Shown here piece by piece: positions 13,333-21,697 of a stretch of 64,000 nt of DNA (positions are counted from its first letter, which is position 1; each line of letters begins with the position of its first letter). Both the position numbers and the translations under genes were made by a program. The DNA lies in assembly GCF_030268085.1 (NCBI RefSeq), contig NZ_BSDE01000001.1, forward strand, positions 1,240,001-1,304,000, written 5' to 3'. Below the pieces are notes generated by a model. That model saw only the letters and a list, made by a program, of their open reading frames with translations, ran no database searches and had not been told where the DNA came from. Source of the stretch: Geothrix limicola. Its GTDB lineage: Bacteria > Acidobacteriota > Holophagae > Holophagales > Holophagaceae.

Positions 13333-13399
13333 CGCGGATGACGCGAATCGCCCTCCGGGCGCGCAAATGGGATATTCGCGCCCATTCGCGTCATTCGCG
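13333..13399. repeat. Long imperfect palindrome between yqeY and proS
   Basis: Outer arms 13333-13348 and 13384-13399 are complementary at 15 of 16 positions, and inner arms 13358-13364 and 13377-13383 pair perfectly (7 bp). It may be the yqeY terminator or a dispersed palindromic repeat; no T-run follows. Confidence 0.55.
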
Positions 13400-13414
13400 G
13401 TTTCACTTGCGGTT

Positions 13415-13864
13415 TTAGTTCAGCAGGCTCTGCACCAGGGCGCTGGCGGCCTTGCCGTCGATGGCGCCGCCATGGGCAGCCTGGAGGGCCTTCATGACCA
13501 GGCCCATGTCCTTTTTGGAGGTGGCCCCGCTCTGGGCGATGGCGGCCTTCACGGCCGCTTCCAGGGCCGGGCCCTCGATCATGGCCGGGAGGTAGGGCTT
13601 CAGCATTTCGATTTCTGCCCGCTCCTGGGCGGCCCGGTCCGCCTGGCCGACCTTTTCGAACTGGGCGACGCTGTCCTCCCGGGACTTCACCAGGCGCTTG
13701 AAGACGGCCAGGGCCTCGGCCTCCGGCAGGACCCCCTGGGGGCCCAGTCCCTTGGCCACGGCCTCGTTCTTGTAGGCGGCCAGCGCCATGCGCAGCACCT
13801 GGGTGCGGGCGGCATCCTTGGCCAACATGGCGGTTTTCAGATCGGCCTGAAGGCGGGTGAGCAT
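13415..13864 (-). CDS. yqeY: GatB/YqeY domain protein
   Basis: Small cytoplasmic protein (149 residues) made of the YqeY/GatB C-terminal tail domain, a helical tRNA-contacting module. The family is recognised from LQADLKTAMLAKDAARTQVLR at the N-terminus and the NEAVAKGLGP, YLPAMIEGPALE and MGLVMKAL segments. The function of stand-alone YqeY proteins is not settled. Start ATG 13864 has an upstream GGAG; the longer frame to 13927 reads into the divergent cheX leader. Confidence 0.88.
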   Translation of the reverse strand: MLTRLQADLKTAMLAKDAARTQVLRMALAAYKNEAVAKGLGPQGVLPEAEALAVFKRLVKSREDSVAQFEKVGQADRAAQERAEIEMLKPYLPAMIEGPALEAAVKAAIAQSGATSKKDMGLVMKALQAAHGGAIDGKAASALVQSLLN

Positions 13865-13979
13865 GGGCAACTCCGGGAATCCTCCATGGTGACCCCAGTG
13901 CCCATCCCCCTCAATGCCAGAAGTCATGCCCCCCGAAACCTTGACCGAAACAAGGGAAAGTCAAACCGACCGGGGCCCC

Positions 13980-14441
13980 ATGAACGTCGCCTTCATCAAT
14001 CCCTTCATCGAATCCACCCTTCGCAGCCTGGAGATGATGGCCAGCATCACGGCCGAAAAAGCGGGCCTGTCGGTGAAAGAAGACCTCATCACGACCTATG
14101 ACATCTCCGCGATCATCGGCATCACGGGGGACACCTCGGGCTCCATCATCCTCAGCTTCCCCGTGAGCCTGGCCTGCCGCATCGCCAGCAACATGCTCAT
14201 GGAGGAGATCACCACCCTGGACAAGAGCGTCGAGGACGCGGTGGGCGAGATCGGCAACATCGTCGTGGGCGACGCCCGGCGCCTGCTCATCCAGGATGGC
14301 TTCAGCCTCTCCATTTCCGTGCCCACCGTGGTCGTCGGCAAGGGCCACAAGATCAGCCGCAGCGGCGACGTCCCCTGCATCGCCATCCCCTTCAGCACCG
14401 AACACGGCGAATTCGAAGTGAACGTGGGCCTCAAGGATTAG
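13980..14441 (+). CDS. cheX: CheX-type chemotaxis phosphatase
   Basis: CheX/CheC-like protein of 153 residues. Characterised CheX dephosphorylates CheY-P using a Glu and an Asn in an ExxN helix, seen here in AVGEIGNIVVGDARR. The start MNVAFINPFIES matches the usual CheX beginning, so ATG 13980 is used rather than the upstream frame at 13914. No cheY or cheA lies nearby, so it may serve chemotaxis or a type IV pilus-linked pathway encoded elsewhere. A terminator hairpin follows. Confidence 0.88.
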   Translation: MNVAFINPFIESTLRSLEMMASITAEKAGLSVKEDLITTYDISAIIGITGDTSGSIILSFPVSLACRIASNMLMEEITTLDKSVEDAVGEIGNIVVGDARRLLIQDGFSLSISVPTVVVGKGHKISRSGDVPCIAIPFSTEHGEFEVNVGLKD

Positions 14442-14475
14442 GAGCCATTCCGGACTTCGAGTGCGGTAAAACGCA

Positions 14476-14501
14476 GAAAGGGCGCCCTTCGGCGCCCTTT
14501 C
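14476..14501 (+). terminator. Terminator hairpin after cheX
   Basis: Perfect 11-bp stem (14476-14486 with 14491-14501) with a CTTC loop; the plus-strand descending arm ends in CCCTTTC. Confidence 0.7.
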
Positions 14502-14505
14502 CGAC

Positions 14506-14528
14506 CTGAAACGGCCCTGCCGTTTCAG
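14506..14528 (-). terminator. Hairpin after the ferredoxin gene
   Basis: Perfect 10-bp stem (14506-14515 with 14519-14528) with a three-base loop, seven bases from the minus-strand ferredoxin stop. Confidence 0.6.
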
Positions 14529-14535
14529 CGATAAC

Positions 14536-14790
14536 TCAGGCCTTCTCGTACTTGATGACTTCCACGGGGCAGCCGGCGGCGGCGGCCTCGATGCTGGCTT
14601 CCAGATCCGTGCCGAAGCTGCCGGACAGGGCGCTCATCTCATCGCGGTTCTCAGAATCCACGCCGTCTTCGCGCACGGAGCCGTTGATGTTGCAGCTGGA
14701 ATCGGTGACGTGGAAGACGTCAGGGCACTCGGCTTCGCAGGCGTTGCACACGATGCAGCCTTCTTCGATCCAGACTTTGGTGATGGCCAT
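14536..14790 (-). CDS. 4Fe-4S ferredoxin
   Basis: Small electron carrier of 84 residues. The N-terminal motif CIVCNACEAECP (CxxCxxCxxxCP) and a single distal CP in AAAAGCPVEV give the ligands for one [4Fe-4S] cluster; the second CxxCxxC set of two-cluster ferredoxins is absent. A stretch of roughly 30 polar residues separates the two halves, longer than in compact one-cluster ferredoxins, and holds one more Cys. The ATG at 14790 has an upstream GGAG. Its redox partner is not evident from its neighbours. Confidence 0.88.
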   Translation of the reverse strand: MAITKVWIEEGCIVCNACEAECPDVFHVTDSSCNINGSVREDGVDSENRDEMSALSGSFGTDLEASIEAAAAGCPVEVIKYEKA

Positions 14791-14921
14791 GGTCGTCTCC
14801 TCGAGATTCAATTGGGGCCCGGCATGGGCGGACTAACCAACCTAGCATCCCCCACCGCCCGGGACCAAGCATCGCCTGGCCTCCGGGGCCGTGGGAGACT
14901 GGACTTGTGACGGAGGTCGCC

Positions 14922-15836
14922 ATGCGCTTGAAGGAGACGGGAATCCTGGCCCGGATCCGGGATCTGCTCCCCGGGGGCGGCGGCCTTATGGATGATTGCG
15001 GTGCCCTTCCGCCCACGCCGCCGGGTCAGACCCTGCTGGTGACCACGGACCTCATGGAATCCGGTCAGCATTTCCGCCTCGACTGGCATCCGCCGGATCT
15101 GCTGGCGAAGAAGCTCTTGGCCGTAAACCTCTCGGATCTGGACGCCTCCGGGGCCCGGCCCTTCGGCTACACCCTCACCCTGGCCCTGGGACCGGAAATC
15201 GACGGGGCCTGGCTCGAAGCCTTCATGCAGGGACTGGCCGAGGCCTCGCGCGCGTCCGGGGTGCAGGTGCTGGGTGGAGACACCGTGGGCCGACCCGCCG
15301 GCCTGGGCCTGGGCCTCACCGCCTTCGGGTTCGCCACGCGCTGGTTGAAACGGAATGGCCTGCAGCCCGGGGATCACCTCTTCGTGGATCAGCGGCCCGG
15401 CGCCAGCCTGCGGGGCCTGCGCAAGCTGCAGGCCGGACAGCGCTGGGATCCCTCGCATCCAGATCCCGATCTGCGGGCCCACCTTTCCCCAAGCCCCAAC
15501 CTGGGACTGGGGCCCCGTCTCGCGGCCCTGCCAGAAGTCCACGCCTGCCTGGATCTGTCTGACGGCCTCAGCCGTGACCTCCACAACCTCGCCGAGGCCT
15601 CGGGCCTCAGCATCATCGTGGATACGAGCCTCGACGAAGATGCCCTCCGAGGCGGGGAGGATTACGCGCGATGCTTCGGAAGCTCCCTATCCCAATCGGA
15701 ACTCGAAGCCCGGCTCGGTCAGGCGCTGATCCCCGTGGGCCGCGCCGTGGAGTCGGGCCCTGCGCCTCTGCTCGTCTATGATGGAAAAGCACCGCGCGCC
15801 CTGCCGGACCTCGGATTCGACCACTTCGCCCCATGA
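14922..15836 (+). CDS. thiL: Thiamine-monophosphate kinase
   Basis: ATP-dependent kinase that converts thiamine phosphate to the diphosphate cofactor. The 304-residue protein has the ThiL landmarks: MDDCGAL near the N-terminus, TTDLMESGQHF, LLAVNLSDLDASGARPFG, VLGGDTVG, CLDLSDGLSRDL and GGEDYARCF. The ATG at 14922 is preceded by GGAGG at 14912-14916; a GTG at 14907 is an alternative. I saw no TPP riboswitch upstream. It heads a run thiL-DUF2062-ybaB-recR. Confidence 0.93.
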   Translation: MRLKETGILARIRDLLPGGGGLMDDCGALPPTPPGQTLLVTTDLMESGQHFRLDWHPPDLLAKKLLAVNLSDLDASGARPFGYTLTLALGPEIDGAWLEAFMQGLAEASRASGVQVLGGDTVGRPAGLGLGLTAFGFATRWLKRNGLQPGDHLFVDQRPGASLRGLRKLQAGQRWDPSHPDPDLRAHLSPSPNLGLGPRLAALPEVHACLDLSDGLSRDLHNLAEASGLSIIVDTSLDEDALRGGEDYARCFGSSLSQSELEARLGQALIPVGRAVESGPAPLLVYDGKAPRALPDLGFDHFAP

Positions 15837-16408
15837 CCCAGCCCAACGATCAGCCGCAACCGAGCGCCCATCCTGCCCCGGCCAAGGGCCTTTGGAATGG
15901 CCTCAAGGCCCACATCCTCCACCCGGAGCTCAGCCCCGAGCAGGTGGCCTGGAGCTTCGCCCTGGGCCTTTCTATCGCCTGGAACCCGCTGCTGGGTCTC
16001 CACACGGCCATGGTCTTCCTGTTCTGCGTGATCTTCCGGCGCCTGCACCGGCCCCTGATGATCATGGCCATGCTCGTGAACAACCCGTGGACCACGGTGC
16101 CCATCGCCACGGCGACCACCTGGGTGGGGAACCTGGTGCGGGGCCACTTCACCCACGGGAACCTGGCCCGCGTGCAATGGCACGAGATCGGCTGGCGGAG
16201 CTTCCTGACCTGGAGCGGCTTCGAGGCCATGACGACCATGCTGCGGCCCATCCTGAAGTCCTACCTCATCGGCGGGGTCATCTGCACCGTCCTCGCGCTG
16301 CCCGTCGGCTACTTCTTCATGCTCTGGCTGGCCAAGCGGCTGCGGCGCATCCATTGGCCCCACCTGCACCACCACACCCTTCCCCAAGACATCCCACCCG
16401 GAGGTTGA
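15833..16408 (+). CDS. DUF2062 membrane protein
   Basis: Integral membrane protein (191 residues) of the DUF2062 family, whose function is unknown. The typical features are the amphipathic SPEQVAWSFALGLSIAWNPLLGLHT start, the hydrophobic helices at about 45-75 and 85-105, the LVNNPWTTVPI segment, and a last helix near 150-172 followed by a His-rich tail. The ATG overlaps the thiL stop (ATGA), so the two are coupled. Confidence 0.82.
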   Translation: MTQPNDQPQPSAHPAPAKGLWNGLKAHILHPELSPEQVAWSFALGLSIAWNPLLGLHTAMVFLFCVIFRRLHRPLMIMAMLVNNPWTTVPIATATTWVGNLVRGHFTHGNLARVQWHEIGWRSFLTWSGFEAMTTMLRPILKSYLIGGVICTVLALPVGYFFMLWLAKRLRRIHWPHLHHHTLPQDIPPGG

Positions 16409-16412
16409 TTCC

Positions 16413-16715
16413 ATGGACATGCGTTTCCTCATGAAACAGGCTCAGCAGATGCAGGCCAAGCTGGCGGAAGCCCAGGCCAACCTGCGCGTCGAAGGCACAG
16501 CCGGTGGCGAGCTCGTGAAGGTGACCCTCAACGGCTCCAAGGAACTGATGGGCCTCTCCATCGCCAAGGACGCCATGGATCCCGAGGATCCCTCCATGCT
16601 CGAAGACCTGCTGCTGGCGGCCTTCCGCGATGCGGCCACCAAGACCGACGAAGCCATGAAGAAGCAGATGGGCGGCATGGGCGCCGGCCTCAACCTGCCC
16701 GGCCTCGGACTCTGA
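16413..16715 (+). CDS. ybaB: YbaB/EbfC nucleoid-associated protein
   Basis: Small DNA-binding protein of 100 residues. MRFLMKQAQQMQAKLAEAQ at the N-terminus, GGELVKVTLNGSKELMGLSI in the middle and MKKQMGGMGAGLNLPGL at the end are typical of the family. GGAGG at 16400-16404 precedes the ATG. It usually neighbours recR, as it does here, although a 145-base gap with a large palindromic repeat separates them. Confidence 0.93.
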   Translation: MDMRFLMKQAQQMQAKLAEAQANLRVEGTAGGELVKVTLNGSKELMGLSIAKDAMDPEDPSMLEDLLLAAFRDAATKTDEAMKKQMGGMGAGLNLPGLGL

Positions 16716-16727
16716 GATTTCACATGG

Positions 16728-16835
16728 GATTCACCACGAAGACACTGAGGACACGGAGAAGAAACTCGGAGAATAGGCAGAAGGCCCTTTCATCTCCGTG
16801 TGGCCTCAGTGCTCTCCGTGCCCCCGTGGTGAATC
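16728..16835. repeat. Nested palindromic intergenic repeat
   Basis: Three paired blocks fold this gap into one long hairpin: 16728-16738 with 16825-16835 (11 bp), 16743-16750 with 16804-16811 (8 bp) and 16751-16759 with 16793-16801 (9 bp), all perfect. The wording (CACCACGAAGACACTGAGGA) resembles the ACCACAGAGACACAGAG-type palindromes known as dispersed repeats in many environmental bacteria. It looks like a mobile or formerly mobile repeat rather than a simple terminator. Confidence 0.75.
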
Positions 16836-16860
16836 TTTTCGCCCGAACGGGGACCCGCCG

Positions 16861-17460
16861 ATGAAACTGCCGCCGCCCCTCGAGGCCGTGGTCGAAAGCC
16901 TCCAGAAGCTGCCGGGTGTGGGCGCCAAGTCCGCCCAGCGCATGGCCCTGCACCTGCTGAAGGAAGGGCCGGAGGCCATGGCTCACCTGGCTCACCAGCT
17001 GCAGCAGGCCGCCGAGAAGGTGGGCTTCTGCCAGGTCTGCGGCGCTTTCACCGACCAGCCCACCTGCCCCATCTGCCTGGATCCGCGGCGGGATCCCGGC
17101 AGCCTCGTCATCGTGGCCGAGGCCTCCAACGTGCTCAGCTTCGAACGCAGCGGTCACTTCCGGGGCCGCTACCACGTGCTTGGCGGGCTCATCTCACCCC
17201 TGCGCGGCGTGGGCCCCGATCAGCTGCGCATCCGTGAGCTGCTCAAGCGCCTGGAGGATCACGCCATCCAGGAGGTCATCCTGGCCACCAACCCTACGGT
17301 AGATGGCGAGGCCACGGCCAGCTGGCTGGCCCGCATGCTCGAACCCATCGGCATCCGCACCACGCGCATCGGCCTTGGATTGCCGATCGGCAGCGACCTC
17401 GAATACGCCGACGAGCTCACCCTGGACCGGGCCATGGAGGGCCGGCGGCCCGTCGGTTAG
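16861..17460 (+). CDS. recR: Recombination mediator RecR
   Basis: Ring-forming DNA-binding protein (199 residues) that works with RecO and RecF to load RecA. The N-terminal helix-hairpin-helix (LPGVGAKSAQRMALHLL) is followed by a four-Cys zinc finger (CQVCGAFTDQPTCPIC) and a Toprim domain with VVAEASN and ATNPTVDGEATASWL. The ATG at 16861 starts directly at the family N-terminus. Confidence 0.95.
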   Translation: MKLPPPLEAVVESLQKLPGVGAKSAQRMALHLLKEGPEAMAHLAHQLQQAAEKVGFCQVCGAFTDQPTCPICLDPRRDPGSLVIVAEASNVLSFERSGHFRGRYHVLGGLISPLRGVGPDQLRIRELLKRLEDHAIQEVILATNPTVDGEATASWLARMLEPIGIRTTRIGLGLPIGSDLEYADELTLDRAMEGRRPVG

Positions 17461-17473
17461 CTATTACGGTTAG

Positions 17474-17755
17474 CTAGTACTTCACCGTCACATCGCCCCG
17501 GGCCCAGGTCTGGCAGGCCAGGCGCTGATCGGGGTTCGCCTTCAGGGCCTGGAGGACGCGGGTTTCCGCGCCGCCCATCTCGCTGAGGTGCTCGGCGCCT
17601 TCGACCACCGTCACCAGGCAGGTGCCGCAGCGGGCATGGCCGCCGCAGCGGTGGTTCAGGGGCACCGAGGCCTTGGTGCTGGCCGCAAGCAGCGCCGTCT
17701 CCCGGTCGCATTCCGCCACGCCCGGGGTCTTGCCATCGAATCGAACCGTATGCAT
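17474..17755 (-). CDS. 2Fe-2S ferredoxin
   Basis: Plant-type ferredoxin of 93 residues. The cluster ligands are in CGGHARCGTC (C-x5-C-x2-C) plus a distal Cys in RLACQTW. The C-terminal half of the beta-grasp fold is clear. It lies 59 bases after the photolyase gene on the same strand; the gap is AT-rich compared with its surroundings and could hold a promoter. Whether the carrier serves the photolyase or another enzyme cannot be told from sequence. Confidence 0.9.
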   Translation of the reverse strand: MHTVRFDGKTPGVAECDRETALLAASTKASVPLNHRCGGHARCGTCLVTVVEGAEHLSEMGGAETRVLQALKANPDQRLACQTWARGDVTVKY

Positions 17756-17814
17756 GAGTTACCCATAAGTCATTAAAAGCAGAAGAAATAGAAACGCACT
17801 CCAACTCCACTCTA

Positions 17815-19218
17815 TCAGGACCTGACCCGGCCCAGATGGCCTTTCGCCGTGGACAGGAAGCGCTCCCGGGCCCAGGCGTGGGGCACGATGGGCTCCGGAT
17901 AACCGGAACCGCCCCGCTGGGCCGAGGACCACTTCCAGGGTTCGTGGATGAAGGCGGCCGGGCATTCAGCCAATTCGGGCACCCAGCGTTTCACGTAGGC
18001 CCCGTCCGGATCGAATTTCTGGCCCTGCGAAACCGGGTTGAAGATCCGGAACCAGGGCTGCGCGTCGCATCCGCAACCCGCGCTCCACTGCCACCCGGCG
18101 TTGTTCTGGGCCCAATCGCCATCCGTCAGCCAGTGCAGGTAGTGGGATTCCCCCCGCCGGTAATCCAGCAGCAGGTGCTTGGTCAGGAAGCTCGCCGTCA
18201 CCATGCGGGCCCGGTTGTGCACGAAGCCTTCGGCCCTAAGCTGCCGCGCCGCGGCGTCCACCACGGGATAACCCGTCCGGCCCTCGGCCCAGGCCTGCCA
18301 GGCCGATTCATCGTCGCGCCAGGGGAAGCTTACGAATTCGGGGCGGAAGGGGCGCTCCAACAGCCCGGGCCACTCCCACAGCAGGTGATGACTGAATTCG
18401 CGCCAGAGCAGCTCGTTGAGGAAGCTCTGCGCGCTGGCACCCGCCTCGGCGGCGATCCGCCACACCGTCCGCACGGAGAGCGTCCCGAACTTCAGGTCGG
18501 CGCTGAGGCGCGAGGTGCCCGGCCGATCCATGCGATCGCGGTCCACCGCGTAGGATGCGATCGGCCCTCCGGCGAAGGCCGCCAGGCGGGCCTGCCCGGC
18601 CCGTTCACCACCGGCCTGGAGTCGGGGGTTCCCCACCATGCCCAGCCCTTCCATCGTCGGGACGGGCACCTCCTCGGCCTCGATGTCCCCCGGCAAGGGT
18701 GGGAGCGAGCGCGGCGCGGGCAGCGCCGGTCCCAGGTCCAGCCTCGCCTGGCAGGCCCGCCCGAAGGGCGTGAACACCCGGAACATGCCGCCCTGCCCGT
18801 TCCGCAAGCTCCCGGGCACCAGCAGGGTTTCGCCTTCGAACAGCTTGAGGGCCCGGCCCTCACACGCCAGGGCTTCGGCCACGCGCCGGTCCCGCTCGCG
18901 CCCGAAGGGCTCCACCCAGCGGTGGGCCAGGACGCGATCCGCCTTCCACCGGGCCGCCAGGGCGGGCACCACCTCCACGCTGCGCCCGGGAACCACCAGC
19001 AGGCGCGAGCCCAGGCCCATCAGGTTGGCTTCCAGTTCCCTCAGCGATTCCAGCAGGAACTGCATGCGATGCGGCAGGTCCCGGGCCCGTTCCGGCGCGA
19101 AGAAGTGGGGATCCAGCACGAACAGCGGAATCACGTCGCCCGCAGCCGCGGCCTCGGTCAGCGGCCCGTGATCGGCCGCCCGCAGGTCCTTGCCTCGGAA
19201 CCACACGATGCTGCGCAT
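17815..19218 (-). CDS. phr: Deoxyribodipyrimidine photolyase
   Basis: Light-driven DNA repair flavoprotein that splits pyrimidine dimers, 467 residues. The N-terminal alpha/beta antenna-binding domain starts IVWFRGKDLRAADH, and the C-terminal FAD domain contains the signature WAQNNAGWQWSAGCG followed by FRIFNPVSQGQKFDPDG. These match class I CPD photolyases; a cryptochrome-like role is less likely given the conserved repair-type FAD region. The start codon at 19218 is 20 bases after the stop of yqgE on the same strand, so the two may form an operon. Confidence 0.93.
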   Translation of the reverse strand: MRSIVWFRGKDLRAADHGPLTEAAAAGDVIPLFVLDPHFFAPERARDLPHRMQFLLESLRELEANLMGLGSRLLVVPGRSVEVVPALAARWKADRVLAHRWVEPFGRERDRRVAEALACEGRALKLFEGETLLVPGSLRNGQGGMFRVFTPFGRACQARLDLGPALPAPRSLPPLPGDIEAEEVPVPTMEGLGMVGNPRLQAGGERAGQARLAAFAGGPIASYAVDRDRMDRPGTSRLSADLKFGTLSVRTVWRIAAEAGASAQSFLNELLWREFSHHLLWEWPGLLERPFRPEFVSFPWRDDESAWQAWAEGRTGYPVVDAAARQLRAEGFVHNRARMVTASFLTKHLLLDYRRGESHYLHWLTDGDWAQNNAGWQWSAGCGCDAQPWFRIFNPVSQGQKFDPDGAYVKRWVPELAECPAAFIHEPWKWSSAQRGGSGYPEPIVPHAWARERFLSTAKGHLGRVRS

Positions 19219-19238
19219 GCGGCGAACCCGCCTTCAGA

Positions 19239-19751
19239 TCAGTCCCCGGTTTCGCTGCCCAGGGCCACCTGCCAGAGGCCCGTGGGATCGGGATGCAGCA
19301 GCCATTCGGAGACGACGGGCCGGCGGGTCCAGGCACCCAACTCCAGCTCCTGGTCCAGCTGACCGGGACTCCAGCCCGCGTAGCCGAGGAAGAGGCGGTA
19401 GCGGGCCACGGGATCGCCCAGCAGCGCCTCCAGCAGATCCTTGCGATGGCTGACGAAGTGGGTGAGATCCACCACCGTGTCCTCTTCTTCGGGCAGGCCG
19501 CCCTGGACGAGGAGGATGCCCCGCTGGGGATCCACGGGCCCGCCCCGCCAGGCGATGGCCTCCTCGGAGCCGTGATAGACCATGCCGCCCTCCTCGCTCA
19601 CCTGGGCCAGAGCCAGGGGCAGCGGCCGGTTGAGGATCAGTCCCAGGGCGCCCTCCTCGTCGTGTTCCACCACCAGCACCACGCTGTGGAGGAAGTTGGG
19701 GTCCAGGAGCGCAGGGCTGGCCACCAGGAGGCAGGGGGTCTCGTACACCAT
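19239..19751 (-). CDS. yqgE: YqgE/AlgH family protein
   Basis: UPF0301 family protein of about 170 residues; the molecular function is not established. Typical segments are CLLVASPALLDPNFLHSVVL, EGALGLILNRPL, GGPVDPQRGILLV and LGYAGWSPGQLDQEL. The start at 19751 (MVYETPCLL) matches family length; an ATG at 19778 would add nine residues. It is upstream of the photolyase gene and divergent from the next membrane protein, whose start is 43 bases away. Confidence 0.88.
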   Translation of the reverse strand: MVYETPCLLVASPALLDPNFLHSVVLVVEHDEEGALGLILNRPLPLALAQVSEEGGMVYHGSEEAIAWRGGPVDPQRGILLVQGGLPEEEDTVVDLTHFVSHRKDLLEALLGDPVARYRLFLGYAGWSPGQLDQELELGAWTRRPVVSEWLLHPDPTGLWQVALGSETGD

Positions 19752-19794
19752 GATGTCGATGATGATAGCCCAGCGCACCAGCTAGGCTGGGAGG

Positions 19795-20550
19795 ATGCGT
19801 ACGCCCCTGCCCTCCCACCTCGGCGCCCTCCGCGAAGGCTTCACCCTGCTCCGTCGCCACCCGGTCCTGGCCCTCGCCCTCGCCCTGTTGGCCATGGGCC
19901 TGGCCCAACTCGGGCCCGCCCTGGAATTGGCCGCGGGCGCAGGCCCCAACCCGCTGCTCCAGCCCATCCTGGGCTTCGCGGGCCTGTTGCCGCTGGAGAT
20001 GTATTTCATCCCGCGCCTCCAGGCCCAGTTGGACGCCGAGGGGCTCAACGCGCCCAGCAATCCGGCCCAGCAGTGGCACGAGACTTTCGACGGCCGCTGG
20101 CTGCGGACCTTCCTCGCACGCCTGGGCCTGAGCATCGCCATCGGCCTCGGGATCCTCGTTTTCGTCGTGCCCGGAGTCCTGATCATGACGGTGTTCGGAT
20201 GGGCGCCCCTGCGCATGCTCCTGCGCGGAGATGGCCTGCTGCCGGCGCTGAAGTGGAGCCAGGCCGCCATGGCGCGCCACTGGCCCAGGATCGTCCAGGC
20301 CGTGCTCGCCATGATGCTCGTGGGTCTGGTCTACCTGTTTGGCGTCACGTGGGCCGTGGGCCATTTCCTGCCCACGCTGGACCCGGACCAGATCCCGCCC
20401 GCCATGCTGCGCCTGAAGCATCCGGCTTTCTGGATCTCCAACCTGACCACCGGCCTGTTGAACCTCTGGTTCAGCTGCACCCTGCTGGCACTGTACCAGC
20501 GCCTCGAAGCCCTCGTCCAACCCGGCCAGAAGGTTGATTCAGAGGCCTGA
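19795..20550 (+). CDS. Integral membrane protein of unknown function
   Basis: A 251-residue protein with about five or six hydrophobic helices (roughly residues 23-45, 55-72, 108-133, 165-188 and 215-235). An amphipathic N-terminus (LGALREGFTLLRRHPVLALAL) and the arrangement around VVPGVLIMTVFGWAPLRML resemble the loose group of bacterial multi-helix proteins that includes UPF0259/DUF975-type families, but I cannot assign it firmly. GGGAGG sits directly before the ATG, a rather short spacing. It is convergent with the next gene, with one base between the stops. Confidence 0.7.
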   Translation: MRTPLPSHLGALREGFTLLRRHPVLALALALLAMGLAQLGPALELAAGAGPNPLLQPILGFAGLLPLEMYFIPRLQAQLDAEGLNAPSNPAQQWHETFDGRWLRTFLARLGLSIAIGLGILVFVVPGVLIMTVFGWAPLRMLLRGDGLLPALKWSQAAMARHWPRIVQAVLAMMLVGLVYLFGVTWAVGHFLPTLDPDQIPPAMLRLKHPAFWISNLTTGLLNLWFSCTLLALYQRLEALVQPGQKVDSEA

Positions 20551-20551
20551 T

Positions 20552-21613
20552 TCAGCAGCCGCAGTGCGAGCCCGCGAGCTTACCCTGAACGCAGACTTCG
20601 CAGACACGAATGGCCTGCCCGATGCCGAGGAACTCGACGTCGGGGCTAAGGAAGCCCTCCTTTACGGGCTCTTCCTTCATGAGGTCGGTGGACAGGTACT
20701 TCTTATTGCTGTCGCTGAAGACGGTCACCACCACCGCATCCGAACCCAGCCGATCCTGGGCTTGCAGGGCCGCCAGGAAGTTGGCGCCGCTGCTGATGCC
20801 CACGCCCAGGCCCCGGCTGGCCAGCTTCTGGGCCATGAGGATGGCGTCGCCGTCGTCCACGGAAAGGATCTCGTCCAGCTGGTCGAGCTTTACGATGGCG
20901 GGAATGAATTCGTCGGAGATGCCCTGGATGCGGTGCTTCCCGACCTTGTGGCCCGTGTGCAGGGTGGGCGAATTGGAGGGTTCGACGGGATGCACCTGGA
21001 TGGTGCGGTCCATGCCCTTGAGGAACTGTGCCGCACCCATCACCGTGCCGCCGGTGCCGACGCCGGCCACGAAGGCTTGGGGCTTCAGGCCCTCGGAGGC
21101 CAGCTGCGCCCAGATCTCGGGCCCGGTCGTCGTGGCGTGGGCTTCCACATTGGCCTCGTTGGCGAACTGCCGGGGCAGGAAAGCGCCGGGCGTTTCCGCG
21201 GCCCAGGCCTCGCTCAGCCGGATGGAGCCGAGGAAGCCGCCCTCGGCGGCGCTCACCAGGCGCACCTGGGCGCCGAAGGAGCGGATCAGATCCTTGCGCT
21301 CCTGGCTCATCCAGTCCGGCATGAAGATCGTGACGGGATGGCCCAGGGCCCGGCCCAGGGCGGCGAAGGAGATGCCCGTGTTGCCGCTGGTGGCTTCGGC
21401 GATGGGCGCGCCGGGGCTGAGCACGCCACTCAGGTGCGCCTTCCGCAGGATGTGCAGGGCCATGCGGTCCTTGATGCTGCCCGTGAAATTGGAGCACTCG
21501 TTCTTGGCGTAGATGCGGCGGGCCTGACCCCTGTAGCGGATGTCGATGGCCAAGAGCGGGGTGTACCCGACCAGGCGGTTCAGGGTGCGAAGGTTCGAGA
21601 GGATATCGGTCAT
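20552..21613 (-). CDS. Cysteine synthase-family PLP enzyme with Cys-rich tail
   Basis: PLP-dependent beta-replacement enzyme of the cysteine synthase/cystathionine beta-synthase fold, 353 residues. The Schiff-base Lys is in FTGSIKDR (about residue 48), the substrate loop is ATSGNTG, and the phosphate-binding loop is GVGTGGTV. The C-terminus ends in a short tail with VCEVC and SHCGC, four to five Cys that are not part of the usual fold and could bind metal or take part in sulfur transfer. O-acetylserine sulfhydrylase activity is likely but O-phosphoserine or other substrates are possible. Confidence 0.85.
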   Translation of the reverse strand: MTDILSNLRTLNRLVGYTPLLAIDIRYRGQARRIYAKNECSNFTGSIKDRMALHILRKAHLSGVLSPGAPIAEATSGNTGISFAALGRALGHPVTIFMPDWMSQERKDLIRSFGAQVRLVSAAEGGFLGSIRLSEAWAAETPGAFLPRQFANEANVEAHATTTGPEIWAQLASEGLKPQAFVAGVGTGGTVMGAAQFLKGMDRTIQVHPVEPSNSPTLHTGHKVGKHRIQGISDEFIPAIVKLDQLDEILSVDDGDAILMAQKLASRGLGVGISSGANFLAALQAQDRLGSDAVVVTVFSDSNKKYLSTDLMKEEPVKEGFLSPDVEFLGIGQAIRVCEVCVQGKLAGSHCGC

Positions 21614-21661
21614 GGAAGTGCCTCGTCAGCCGCGGTATTCAACCTTCTCATGGCTGGGATC

Positions 21662-21683
21662 CATCGGACCATTACGTCCGATG
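21662..21683 (-). terminator. Small hairpin between two minus-strand genes
   Basis: Perfect 8-bp inverted repeat (21662-21669 with 21676-21683) with a six-base loop, after the 71-residue gene and before the cysteine synthase-like gene. Confidence 0.4.
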
Positions 21684-21697
21684 ACCGGCCGATCCGT

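Noticed and set aside
14812-14921. A TPP riboswitch before thiL
   Set aside because: No THI-box core (CUGAGA and ACCUGA elements) could be found in this short gap.
19293-20537. A 414-codon plus-strand frame covering yqgE and the membrane protein
   Set aside because: It crosses two better-supported genes in other frames and has no domain.
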